A stretch of DNA of 64,000 bases from CANLBN01 sp050633525. GTDB taxonomy: Bacteria > Pseudomonadota > Gammaproteobacteria > Pseudomonadales > Cellvibrionaceae. The notes beneath the pieces are model-generated. The model was not told where the DNA came from and ran no database searches. It saw only the letters and a list, made by a program, of their open reading frames with translations. Shown piece by piece: positions 1 through 8,353 of the stretch. The translations under genes were made by a program, and so were the position numbers. Location: positions 3,890-67,889 of the forward strand of contig JBOEGR010000031.1 in the NCBI GenBank assembly GCA_050633525.1, written 5' to 3'. Within the stretch, counting starts at the first letter, position 1. Each line of letters begins with the position of its first letter.

Positions 1-227
1 TCCCCATCACCCTTTTCTTTATCAATTTGCCCTTCATTACCTTGCGCTCTATTGCCTTTAGTGGCCAATAATGGCTGTAGGCGCTCAAGAGACTCCAAGC
101 TAACATCACCACTGATTTCTACCCCTTGCTGGGCAAATTTCCGCGGATCAAGATGTCTTGGTAAAGCAGACGTTGGGGCAGAGCTAGAGCCAGTGTTGGG
201 CGTAGCGCCAGAAGTAGTACTCGACAT
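1..227 (-). CDS. yceD: YceD (DUF177) 23S rRNA accumulation protein, 5' part only
   Basis: Only the first 75 codons lie in the window; the gene runs off the left edge. The reverse strand from the ATG at 225-227 gives a Ser/Thr-rich stretch of about 23 residues and then RHLDPRKFAQQG and SLESLERLQPLL. This resembles the DPRKLADRG-type N-terminus of Pseudomonas YceD. YceD is needed for normal 23S rRNA levels and usually precedes rpmF (ribosomal protein L32). No other ATG, GTG or TTG start lies between this ATG and the conserved DPRK motif, and no Shine-Dalgarno sequence precedes it. The gene is divergent from maf, as in Pseudomonas. The family call rests on a short N-terminus only. Confidence 0.8.
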   Translation of the reverse strand, partial: MSSTTSGATPNTGSSSAPTSALPRHLDPRKFAQQGVEISGDVSLESLERLQPLLATKGNRAQGNEGQIDKEKGDG

Positions 228-235
228 GGGTGCGC

Positions 236-264
236 ATAATAGGGAGTTGATAGGGGAGTGTCAA
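236..264 (-). promoter_or_regulatory. Sigma-70 promoter of yceD, giving a near-leaderless mRNA
   Basis: On the minus strand TTGACA (259-264) is followed by a 17-base spacer and TATTAT (236-241), close to consensus. The predicted start of transcription is near 229, only about two bases before the yceD ATG. This fits the missing Shine-Dalgarno sequence. Confidence 0.75.
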
Positions 265-541
265 AGTGATTTTAGCCAAAATCCATGAAAATTAGGCTAA
301 AGAGCCCACAAAAGGTAGAATCACGGCAAAATGAAGCAATATAGCTGACATCCTTAGGCGCCGCTGCCCTAAAAGGCAAGACCAAAGCAGCACCAAAGAT
401 AGTTTCAAACATAGACCCAAAGGAAACTATGATAGCTTTAAATCAGAATGAATAGCTCTAGGGCAACACTAACGAACTGCCCTAACAATTTGATTGCTTC
501 GCCACCTTATTTCATCATTACACAAGTATCCTTTAAGACCT
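265..541. other. Intergenic region between divergent yceD and maf
   Basis: About 280 bases hold no coding signal. The left end contains the yceD promoter. I see no convincing promoter for maf and no RNA gene. The maf reading frame stays open upstream to a TTG at 494, but protein similarity begins only at the ATG at 542. Confidence 0.5.
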
Positions 542-1156
542 ATGACAAAACAAACACCAAACCTTATCTTAGGCTCTAGCTCACCCTATCGACGAGAACT
601 CCTAGAAAAACTACATCTCGACTTTATCTCTATTTCGCCCAATATTGATGAAAGCCCTCTAGAAAATGAAAGCGCCAATGCATTAGTGGCACGCTTAGCC
701 GTAGAAAAAGCAAAAGCAATTGCGAAAGATAACCCTACAGCACTAATCATTGCTTCCGACCAGGTCGCCGTTCTCGGCGATGATGCAGGCAAACATGCAA
801 GCACGATATTAACTAAGCCTCATACACACGAACGCGCGGTAGAGCAGTTAACAACGACAAGCGGTAAGCAAGTCACTTTTTTAACCAGTCTCTGCCTGTT
901 AAATAGCAGCAATGAACAATATCAATTAGAGGTTGTTCCCTTTACAGTAAAATTTTTACCGCTGTCACAAGAGCAAATTGAAAACTATCTAAAAATGGAA
1001 AAACCGTATGACTGTGCCGGTAGTTTTAAGTCTGAAGGTTTGGGAATTACTCTATTTGAAAAAATGGAGGGGGAAGACCCAAACAGTTTAATTGGCCTTC
1101 CTTTAATTAAATTAACAACAATGCTACGCAATGAGGGCTTAGACCCATTGAGCTAA
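542..1156 (+). CDS. maf: Maf/YceF-family nucleotide pyrophosphatase
   Basis: This is a 204-residue cytoplasmic housecleaning enzyme of the Maf family. It hydrolyses the alpha-beta phosphate bond of non-canonical or modified nucleotides; the YceF subgroup prefers m7GTP. The nucleotide-binding motif LGSSSPYRREL is at residues 8-18, the catalytic SDQV motif is near residue 76, and the conserved KPYDCAGSFKSEG block lies in the second half. I chose the ATG at 542 because family similarity starts there; a TTG at 494 would add 16 unmatched residues. Its position next to yceD and sppA matches Pseudomonas, which favours the YceF rather than the YhdE (dTTP/UTP) subgroup. Despite the name, it is unrelated to the motility Maf glycosyltransferase at 34139. 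Confidence 0.92.
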   Translation: MTKQTPNLILGSSSPYRRELLEKLHLDFISISPNIDESPLENESANALVARLAVEKAKAIAKDNPTALIIASDQVAVLGDDAGKHASTILTKPHTHERAVEQLTTTSGKQVTFLTSLCLLNSSNEQYQLEVVPFTVKFLPLSQEQIENYLKMEKPYDCAGSFKSEGLGITLFEKMEGEDPNSLIGLPLIKLTTMLRNEGLDPLS

Positions 1157-1219
1157 GTTAATCAACTCAATGGAAGTAAACCACTCAAAAGTTCACTATA
1201 TTTTACTATCTAAATTTTA

Positions 1220-2209
1220 CTACCTAAGTTGCACTGGACTATCAGAAGAAACGCCTAGCGCTTTTCCTACACCAAGACCAACAGCGGTACCAAAACGTCG
1301 AGTAAACTCTTCTAAAGGTGATAACTGGGGCGTATAGTTTTTAAATTGGTCTTGGCCAATAATATCCCGCGCAACAGAACCCGGGCTACCGAGACCATCA
1401 ATTAATCCTAACTCTATCGCTTGCTCACCATTCCAAACTAAGCCACTAAAAAGATCCTCATTATCGCTAAGCCTATCCCCTCTTCCTTCTTTTACTACTC
1501 GAATGAATTGCTCATGTGTATTTTGTAATACACTTTCCCAAAATTGCTTTTCATCTTCTTTGAGAGGACCAAAAGGATCAAGAAAAGACTTGTGCTCACC
1601 AGAGGTAAAGTTTCTGCGCTCAACACCCACTTTTTCCATTAAACCTTCAAAACCAAAACCAGAAGCCGTAACACCAATAGAGCCTACAAGGCTGGCTTTA
1701 TCGGCATAAATTTCATCGGCAGCAGCAGCAATATAATAACCTCCAGAAGCGCCCAAATCTTTAATCACTGCGTAGACTTTTTTATCAGGGTGCAAAACTC
1801 TTAAACGCTTCACCTCATCGTAAACATAACCTGCTTGAACAGGGCTTCCACCAGGGCTATTAATAATTAACATCACCGCCATAGCGCCTTCACTTTCAAA
1901 GGCACGCCGTAAACCCGCAACAATATTATTGGCGCTCGCATCTTCGCCTTCCGCTATCACACCCTCGACATAAACAACACCGGTATGGGGCTCAGAAAAA
2001 TTAAATTTATCCGCTGCACCCCGGTTTTGCATAAACACACTTACTAAAACAAAGGTGATATAAACAAAGGTTAACACTTTGAAAAAAATCCCCCAACGGC
2101 GGGCTTTTCTTTGTTCATCTAATGCCGTTTGAGCAATCGATGAAACCACCTCCCAATCGCGGTGCTCGCTATTGGGATCTATATTTGATTTGCGCTTAAA
2201 AAAGCCCAT
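1220..2209 (-). CDS. sppA: Signal peptide peptidase SppA, short (36 kDa) type
   Basis: This 329-residue serine protease of peptidase family S49 is anchored in the inner membrane and degrades cleaved signal peptides. One membrane segment lies at about residues 40-60 (GIFFKVLTFVYITFVLVSVF). The catalytic domain follows, with the nucleophile Ser155 in DLGASGGYY and the probable general base Lys207 in GEHKSF. It is the half-length form, not the roughly 600-residue tandem form of E. coli. A GGAG Shine-Dalgarno sequence precedes the ATG at 2209. It lies downstream of the HAD phosphatase and rluC on the same strand, the order found in pseudomonads. Confidence 0.93.
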   Translation of the reverse strand: MGFFKRKSNIDPNSEHRDWEVVSSIAQTALDEQRKARRWGIFFKVLTFVYITFVLVSVFMQNRGAADKFNFSEPHTGVVYVEGVIAEGEDASANNIVAGLRRAFESEGAMAVMLIINSPGGSPVQAGYVYDEVKRLRVLHPDKKVYAVIKDLGASGGYYIAAAADEIYADKASLVGSIGVTASGFGFEGLMEKVGVERRNFTSGEHKSFLDPFGPLKEDEKQFWESVLQNTHEQFIRVVKEGRGDRLSDNEDLFSGLVWNGEQAIELGLIDGLGSPGSVARDIIGQDQFKNYTPQLSPLEEFTRRFGTAVGLGVGKALGVSSDSPVQLR

Positions 2210-2292
2210 AAAAACTCCAAAAATTATTTATTACCTTAGCACTACTCAACATCAATAGTACGACTAAGCTTCACTAGAAATTAATGTGTTGA

Positions 2293-2940
2293 TCATTGTT
2301 TATTTTTCAATACCCACTCTACAAATTCTGAAAAATGATCCACACACAAAACGGGTTGGTATTGTTTCAATCGATGCAAGCCATGAGCGCCATAACTAAC
2401 CGCCACACGCTTCACATCTATTTGCTGCGCCATGGACATATCATATTCTGTATCGCCCATCATTAGGGCATCGCTTGCGGAAACTGAAAATTCATCCAGC
2501 AATTCAGATAACATTTGGGGGTGAGGCTTAGAGGTGGTTTCATCAGCACATCGGCTTCCGTGAAAAAAATCATTTAGATTTAAGTTGTTCAATACGCGAT
2601 TTAAGCCTCTACGGCTCTTGCCTGTTGCTACGGCCAAGGAATAATGATTATCACGCAAACGATGCAAACCTTCCATGACCCCATCAAAAAAGGCTGAAGG
2701 CTCTTGATCAGCAGACAGAAAGTGCTCGATATAGGCCTGCTTAACAGACTCGCGTTCATTATCACTCAACTCTGGATACAGCGTGTTCATCGCTTCAGGC
2801 AAACCTAAGCCGATAATGTTCTGTATTGCGTCACGCTCACAAACCCGCTTACCGCTTGTCACAGCAGCTTGCTGCAAGCAATCGATAATTTTATTTGTCG
2901 AATCGCTTAAAGTGCCATCCCAATCAAAAATCAAAAGCAA
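2293..2940 (-). CDS. HAD-superfamily hydrolase, phosphoglycolate phosphatase-like
   Basis: This 215-residue protein has the HAD motifs in order. Motif I is FDWDGT, with Asp6 as nucleophile and Asp8 as acid. Motif II is the AVATGKS block, and motif IV is MMGDTEYDM. The helical cap between motifs I and II puts it in the Gph/PGMB-like subfamily of small phosphomonoesterases; the substrate cannot be told from sequence. The start is a TTG at 2938-2940 with an AGGTGAAG Shine-Dalgarno sequence just upstream. No in-frame ATG precedes motif I before an upstream stop. It is 49 bases downstream of rluC and likely cotranscribed with it. Confidence 0.87.
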   Translation of the reverse strand: MLLIFDWDGTLSDSTNKIIDCLQQAAVTSGKRVCERDAIQNIIGLGLPEAMNTLYPELSDNERESVKQAYIEHFLSADQEPSAFFDGVMEGLHRLRDNHYSLAVATGKSRRGLNRVLNNLNLNDFFHGSRCADETTSKPHPQMLSELLDEFSVSASDALMMGDTEYDMSMAQQIDVKRVAVSYGAHGLHRLKQYQPVLCVDHFSEFVEWVLKNKQ

Positions 2941-2989
2941 CTCTTCACCTATTCCCCAACTATTCTTAAACTAATATGTTGTTAATTTA

Positions 2990-4000
2990 CTATTTAGCCA
3001 AGGAATCAAGAACCCTCAACAGCTCATCCCCCAAAGGCGCACTTACTGTGACTTTTTGCCCTTCTTCCGTGACAAAATCTAATTTAGCAGCATGTAAAAA
3101 TAAGCGCTTTAAGCCTATTTTTCGAGCCAAGGCTTCCTCATCACGCCCGCTGTATTTCTCATCGCCTAATATTGAATGACCCGCATATTGGCTATGCACT
3201 CTAATTTGGTGAGTTCGGCCTGTAATCGGCTTGGCTTCAACTAGAGTGCAAGACTCGTAATGCTCAAGCACGGAATACTCAGTTAATGAAGCTTTTGCAC
3301 CATCCGTACTTTCCTCCACTGCTCGCACTAGTCGCTCACCACTCGGAAGCTTATTTTTAAGAAGGGCCACACCCACTTTATTACGACGCTTAGGCCAACG
3401 GCCGATCACTAAGGCATTATAGACCTTATTGATACTGCCCTTTTCACGAAGCAACTGCTGCATATAACGCAGGCATCGGCGCTTTTTAGCAATCATTACA
3501 CAACCGGAGGTACCCTTATCTAAACGATGGATTAGCTCCAAGAAGCGATCTTGCTCTCTTATCTGTCTTAGGCTCTCGATGAGGCCTAGTTGAACACCAC
3601 TGCCACCGTGAACAGCCAAACCCGCCGGTTTATTAATGACCAATAAGCTATCATCTTCATAAAGAACAGAACGACTAAGCAGCTCAGTCAAGCTATCACT
3701 CGGCTTGATAATGTCGTTCTTAGCCGCCACACGGATAGGAGGCACTCGCACCAAATCCCCCGCCTGCAATTTGTAGTCTGGCTTGATTCGCCCTTTGTTA
3801 ACACGCACTTCTCCTTTCCGTAAAACCCTATAAATCAAAGACTTAGGAACTCCTTTTAAACGAGCCATTAGGAAGTTATCCACCCGCTGACCCGCCACAT
3901 CCTCATCAACTGTCAACATTTGAACTTTGGGAAACAATGCAGGGTCACTATGAGTACGCTGATTTACTTTTGCTTTTTGATTCGGAAGGTTAGTTTTCAT
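2990..4000 (-). CDS. rluC: 23S rRNA pseudouridine synthase RluC
   Basis: This 336-residue enzyme makes pseudouridine at 955, 2504 and 2580 of 23S rRNA (E. coli numbering). An S4 RNA-binding domain spans about residues 38-95 (GQRVDNFL, KGEVRVNKGR). The RluA-type catalytic domain follows, with the nucleophile Asp161 in HRLDKGTSG. The GRTHQIRVH block lies in the C-terminal half. The length is slightly above the usual 319 because of an N-terminal extension of about 25 polar residues. It is divergent from rne across a long gap, as in E. coli and Pseudomonas, where the rne-rluC pairing identifies RluC rather than RluA or RluD. Confidence 0.94.
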   Translation of the reverse strand: MKTNLPNQKAKVNQRTHSDPALFPKVQMLTVDEDVAGQRVDNFLMARLKGVPKSLIYRVLRKGEVRVNKGRIKPDYKLQAGDLVRVPPIRVAAKNDIIKPSDSLTELLSRSVLYEDDSLLVINKPAGLAVHGGSGVQLGLIESLRQIREQDRFLELIHRLDKGTSGCVMIAKKRRCLRYMQQLLREKGSINKVYNALVIGRWPKRRNKVGVALLKNKLPSGERLVRAVEESTDGAKASLTEYSVLEHYESCTLVEAKPITGRTHQIRVHSQYAGHSILGDEKYSGRDEEALARKIGLKRLFLHAAKLDFVTEEGQKVTVSAPLGDELLRVLDSLAK

Positions 4001-5124
4001 CTGCCGATAATAACAGCTGAACTTTAGCGCTGACCAGCTCAGTGTAATCGATAGTGCAATTCATTTATTTTATTACAGTACTTCACATCAAAAATTAACT
4101 AAAGAGGCTAAATCATTGAAATATCAAGGCCTTACTGCTATAGTCAAGTTCGATTTTGCTGGTTTTCGGGCTGAGCAGTTTCAATTCGTCAAAGTACTTT
4201 GAGCTTTCATGAGGGGTTTCAAAAGCTCCTGACAAAGTAAATTTGACAAAATGAAACCGCGAAACACCTCTGCTAGAATTCTAAAAAGCCGTTTGGAATA
4301 AATACATAATTTATTGTGGATAGCTTACTGAGAGAACACCAAACAATTGTGCTCGCATTGGCTCAGCTAAGTAGAAAATACCGAAAATCGAACACCCTTA
4401 CAGCCAGTAATTTGCTAATAGCTTTAGCCTTGTTTTTAAACACGCGAATACTATCAGTAAAAAGCAAGGGTGATACAAACACAGAAATATGATTGATGTG
4501 AATTACTATTTTAGCTAGGGACATTTATTTAAAATCAAAACCCCGAACTTTGTTAGTAATTTAATGTAATACGCTAACCAAATAATTTATTTAAAGGTTA
4601 GCCTGAACAAACTTATTTTTATTAATTAAATTAAACGCAAGCGATCAAATAATTTAGCATATTAGCTAATATGATCACGATAAATGTGGAAAAGTGAATA
4701 TAAGACTCAATAGTAAACCAACAATTTACTGTTGATCGGTAAAAGGTAAAGATTAGGCTAAGTCTATAAAAGTAGACTGCCTCGGCAAACAACACTAACA
4801 CCGTATGATACAAGCTAAGTAGGTTATAAACGGTTTAATACTGACCCTACACGGCAAATACAAACTAAAACAATTGGTTTAACGTAGTTTTTGATTAGTT
4901 GTTAATTTAAGGTGTTAATTACATATATTAGGACAAAGATGTCCACTTGTTCGCCGATGTAAAACCAAATTAGTATTTAGTATTATGTTATTTGGCTTTA
5001 CGATTAATTGAATAGTTAAAACGGATTTAAAGCTAACATTAACAGCAAGCCCATCACACTTAGCTTACCTCACAATCACTTCCCACCCTTATCGTTTTGC
5101 TTGCAGTAATAGGACAAAACGAAC
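4001..5124 (+). promoter_or_regulatory. Long gene-free region with the rne promoter and leader
   Basis: This 1.1 kb AT-rich stretch between divergent rluC and rne has no supported gene; the small reading frame at 4631-4813 on the minus strand looks random. A possible extended -10 promoter (TG-C-TAGAAT) lies at 4271-4279. A TTGACA at 4243-4248 is 25 bases upstream of it, too far to act as its -35. A perfect 16-base palindrome, CATATTAGCTAATATG, lies at 4658-4673. In enterobacteria RNase E autoregulates through a structured leader of about 360 nt, so a long leader is expected. I could not fold this one by eye. Confidence 0.5.
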
Positions 5125-7887
5125 ATGAAAAGAATGTTAATCAATGCAACACAACCCGAAGAAGTTCGTGTTGCGCTAGTAGATGGCCAATGGTTATATG
5201 ACCTCGATATTGAAAACCGCCATCGAGAGCAAAAGAAAGCGAATATCTACAAAGGCAAAATCACTCGAATTGAACCCAGTCTCGAAGCCGCCTTTGTTGA
5301 ATACGGTGCAGAAAGGCATGGCTTCTTACCACTGAAAGAAATTGCAAGAGAGTACTTTAGCAAACAGCCCAAAGATGTAGAGGGCCGATTCAAGATTAAA
5401 GATGTGGTTAAAGAAGGGACTGAAGTTATAGTCCAAGTTGATAAAGAGGAGCGTGGCAACAAAGGCGCTGCCCTCACCACTTTTATCAGTCTAGCGGGCC
5501 GCTATATGGTATTGATGCCAAACAACCCTAGAGGCGGCGGTATTTCTCGTCGCATCGAAGGTGAAGAGCGCAGTCAACTAAGAGAAGCCCTAGCACAAAT
5601 TGACGTTCCCAAGGGGACCAGCGTAATTGTAAGAACCGCAGGCATTGGACGCTCAGCAGATGAGCTTCAAGGTGATATGGACTACCTACTAAGAATATGG
5701 GAATCCATTCAAGAAGCCTCGCAAAAATCAAAAGCACCTGAGTTTTTATTTCAAGAAAGCAATGTAATTGTTCGTGCGATAAGAGACTACCTTCGCGTCG
5801 ACATTGGCGAAGTGATCGTTGATCACAAAGAAACTTATGACCTAGCCTCCGCATTTGTTCAACAATTTTTGCCTGACTATCACAGCAAAGTAAAATTATA
5901 CGAAGATAACAGCACACCTTTGTTTAATCGCTACCAAATCGAAGGGCAAATTGAGACTGCTTATGAGAGAGAGGTAAAACTTCCCTCTGGCGGCTCAATT
6001 GTTATCGATGTAACGGAAGCCTTAATCTCTATCGACATTAACTCTTCACGCGCAACCAAAGGTGGCGACATTGAAGAAACAGCCTTACAAACAAACTTAG
6101 AAGCGGCCGATGAAATTGCTCGCCAACTGCGCTTACGTGATATGGGCGGACTCGTTGTAATTGACTTCATTGATATGCAACCCGTACGGAATCAACGCGC
6201 TGTTGAACAACGAATGAATGATGCATTAGAAATGGATAGAGCCCGCGTTCAAGTTGGACGTATCTCTCGTTTTGGCTTACTAGAAATGTCCAGACAACGT
6301 CTACGCCCCTCTTTAGGTGAGACCACGTCGAAAGTGTGTCCACGCTGTAGTGGTCAAGGCACTATCCGCTCAACCAAATCTATTGCACTATCTATTCTAA
6401 GATTAGTTGAAGAAGAAGCTCAAAAAGACCGTAGCGCAGAAATTCGTGCAATAACACCAGTCAAAGTAGCAACTTACTTACTCAACGAAAAACGAAAAAC
6501 AATCGCCAATATAGAAAAATTAAGCAACGCACGCATCCTCATTGTTCCCAATGAAGATATGGTAACCCCTCATTATGAAGTGCAACGCTTGCGTGACGAT
6601 AATGCCGAAGAATTCGAAACAAGCTACAAAATCGTTGAAACCCACGCAGACGATACCAGCTTGCTTGAATCGGCTAAGCCACTAGCGGTTGCCCAACCAG
6701 CGGTTCAACAAATACAGCCCTTAAAAGCCAATGACAGCCAGCCCGCAAAAACAAAAGTAGCCGAGAAACAAGAACCCGGTTTGTTTTCTAAGTTAATTAT
6801 TGCAATTAAAGCGCTGTTTGCACCTGCACCAAAGTCAGAACCTAAACCTAAAAGACGACAGCAACGCGGCAGAAATAATAACCGCAACGAAGGTCGCAAT
6901 GGTCGCAACAATCAAAATAGACGTAACAACCGCAATAATCGTGATGGCGATCGAAACAACTCTTCCGAGCGCAATCAAAATAACCGCAATCGTAACCAAA
7001 ATAACCAAGAGCGCAATGACAGTAATCGCCGCGATTCTGGCAAACAGAGACCAGATCGCCAGAATAGACAACGCAATAATCAACAAGATCGTAATCAACA
7101 AGAGAAAGCGAATGAGAATACCTCTGTTGAGAAAAACGAAAACTCACAATTAAATCAAGACAGCCCTGAAAAACGACCCGCTAATCGTAAACCACGCAAC
7201 CAACAACGCAGACGCGGTAATAGAAAAAACCAAGAAAAGACGGGAAATAACCCTGAGAACAACGTTGACAGCAAGGTTGAAAATAACGTCGATAGCAATG
7301 TAGCCGTAGAGGCAAACAAGCCGTCACAGAAATCGGAACAAGCAAAAGTAACACCGGCTGCTGCAACAAAAGTATCGGTAGATAAAAAGGCTGAGAAAGG
7401 CAACGCTAAAGAAGCTCCAGCCGAAGCAAACGCCAAGCAGAACAAGGTTGCTGCTGAAAACACAGGCAAAGAAACGGAAGCCCCCAAACCTGTAGAAGCC
7501 AAACAATCAGAAAGTGCGGACAAAAACCTTAGCGAGGAACAAAAGCCCGCTACTGAAGAACCCGCAGCCGTAAATCAAACAAGCTCCGTGGAAGAAGCGG
7601 TTTCAGCGCCAAGCGCTCAAGAAACACAAAAAACGGTAGCCTCAGAGAAGCCAGAAGCTAAACCTGTAAAAGTTGATTATTCTAGAGCAAACAATGACCC
7701 TAGGCTCAACCCTAAAGCATTGACAGCGGTCACGGTAGAAACCCAGACACTCAATAACTTTACGGGCTCGCCTCTGGATACAAAGCAGGTTGCATCGATA
7801 TCTCATGTACCTAAAGCGCTCTCTAGACCACATAACGACCCTAGAAATAAAACAAATACTCCTGACAAAGAAGAGATTACTGGTTAA
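5125..7887 (+). CDS. rne: Ribonuclease E
   Basis: This 920-residue essential endonuclease scaffolds the RNA degradosome and processes rRNA and tRNA. An S1 domain lies at about residues 35-125, followed by the 5'-sensor and DNase I-like regions. Catalytic Asp304 (ISIDINSS) and Asp347 (VVIDFID) match E. coli Asp303 and Asp346. The Zn-link cysteines are C405 and C408 (CPRCSGQG). From about residue 510 the protein is low-complexity. A short hydrophobic/amphipathic patch (FSKLIIAIKALFAP) could be the membrane-anchor segment. An Arg/Asn/Gln-rich RNA-binding stretch and Ala/Lys/Glu-rich linkers follow. Two NDPR motifs lie near the C-terminus, at about 857-860 and 904-907, like the short linear motifs of pseudomonad RNase E. 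Confidence 0.97.
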   Translation: MKRMLINATQPEEVRVALVDGQWLYDLDIENRHREQKKANIYKGKITRIEPSLEAAFVEYGAERHGFLPLKEIAREYFSKQPKDVEGRFKIKDVVKEGTEVIVQVDKEERGNKGAALTTFISLAGRYMVLMPNNPRGGGISRRIEGEERSQLREALAQIDVPKGTSVIVRTAGIGRSADELQGDMDYLLRIWESIQEASQKSKAPEFLFQESNVIVRAIRDYLRVDIGEVIVDHKETYDLASAFVQQFLPDYHSKVKLYEDNSTPLFNRYQIEGQIETAYEREVKLPSGGSIVIDVTEALISIDINSSRATKGGDIEETALQTNLEAADEIARQLRLRDMGGLVVIDFIDMQPVRNQRAVEQRMNDALEMDRARVQVGRISRFGLLEMSRQRLRPSLGETTSKVCPRCSGQGTIRSTKSIALSILRLVEEEAQKDRSAEIRAITPVKVATYLLNEKRKTIANIEKLSNARILIVPNEDMVTPHYEVQRLRDDNAEEFETSYKIVETHADDTSLLESAKPLAVAQPAVQQIQPLKANDSQPAKTKVAEKQEPGLFSKLIIAIKALFAPAPKSEPKPKRRQQRGRNNNRNEGRNGRNNQNRRNNRNNRDGDRNNSSERNQNNRNRNQNNQERNDSNRRDSGKQRPDRQNRQRNNQQDRNQQEKANENTSVEKNENSQLNQDSPEKRPANRKPRNQQRRRGNRKNQEKTGNNPENNVDSKVENNVDSNVAVEANKPSQKSEQAKVTPAAATKVSVDKKAEKGNAKEAPAEANAKQNKVAAENTGKETEAPKPVEAKQSESADKNLSEEQKPATEEPAAVNQTSSVEEAVSAPSAQETQKTVASEKPEAKPVKVDYSRANNDPRLNPKALTAVTVETQTLNNFTGSPLDTKQVASISHVPKALSRPHNDPRNKTNTPDKEEITG

Positions 7888-7910
7888 GTTTATTTTTTAG
7901 GATTTTATAG

Positions 7911-7938
7911 TTGATACAGAAAAAAACCTCTGTATAAT
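7911..7938 (+). promoter_or_regulatory. Sigma-70 promoter for tRNA-Ser
   Basis: TTGATA (7911-7916) and a perfect TATAAT (7933-7938) are separated by 16 bases. The predicted start, near 7945, leaves about 130 bases of 5' leader before the tRNA for removal by RNases. A short TAGCGAGC repeat occurs twice in that leader. Confidence 0.75.
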
Positions 7939-8075
7939 CTGCACCTCTTTTAGCGAGCACCTAAGCAATACAGGGTAATATAGCGAGCTAAAGGAAGTGC
8001 GCGAAGCGCAAGGGAAGATCGGTACTAAAGCTACAAAATTAAGTATCGAAGATTAATGGACTATACAAGTTGTTA

Positions 8076-8163
8076 GGTGGGGTGGCTGAGTGGTCGAAAG
8101 CGGCGGTCTTGAAAACCGTTGAGTGTAATAGCTCCCAGGGTTCGAATCCCTGCCCCACCGCCA
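8076..8163 (+). tRNA. tRNA-Ser (anticodon UGA)
   Basis: The acceptor stem GGTGGGG (8076-8082) pairs with CCCCACC (8153-8159), followed by the discriminator G and an encoded CCA. The anticodon loop CTTGAAA has TGA at 8110-8112. A variable arm of class II size (GAGTGTAATAGCTC) and the T-loop GGTTCGAATCC are present. The length of 88 bases fits a serine tRNA. Confidence 0.97.
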
Positions 8164-8170
8164 TATTTAA

Positions 8171-8198
8171 AAAGCTCACCTCAAGGTGGGCTTTTTTT
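8171..8198 (+). terminator. Intrinsic terminator after tRNA-Ser
   Basis: The inverted repeat AGCTCACCT / AGGTGGGCT is followed by seven T residues, eight bases after the tRNA CCA end. Confidence 0.9.
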
Positions 8199-8353
8199 AT
8201 ACGTGTAAAGAAGAAAGCTAATAAATACCTCGCTCGACAGAATATTTTGAACGGCGATAGCGCCGCGAAGCAAGTAAATACAGGGCGCATTTGGGGCCCA
8301 CCCCAAGCTATACAGTAAAACTCTTTTAAAAAGAGCCCACTATAAAAACCAGA

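Noticed and set aside
4631..4813. 60-codon minus-strand reading frame in the rne leader
   Set aside because: No Shine-Dalgarno sequence, composition like the AT-rich surroundings, and no recognisable protein features.
6835..7523. Long minus-strand reading frames opposite the rne tail
   Set aside because: They are by-products of the repetitive Arg/Asn/Gln and Ala/Lys/Glu codons of RNase E and give low-complexity peptides.
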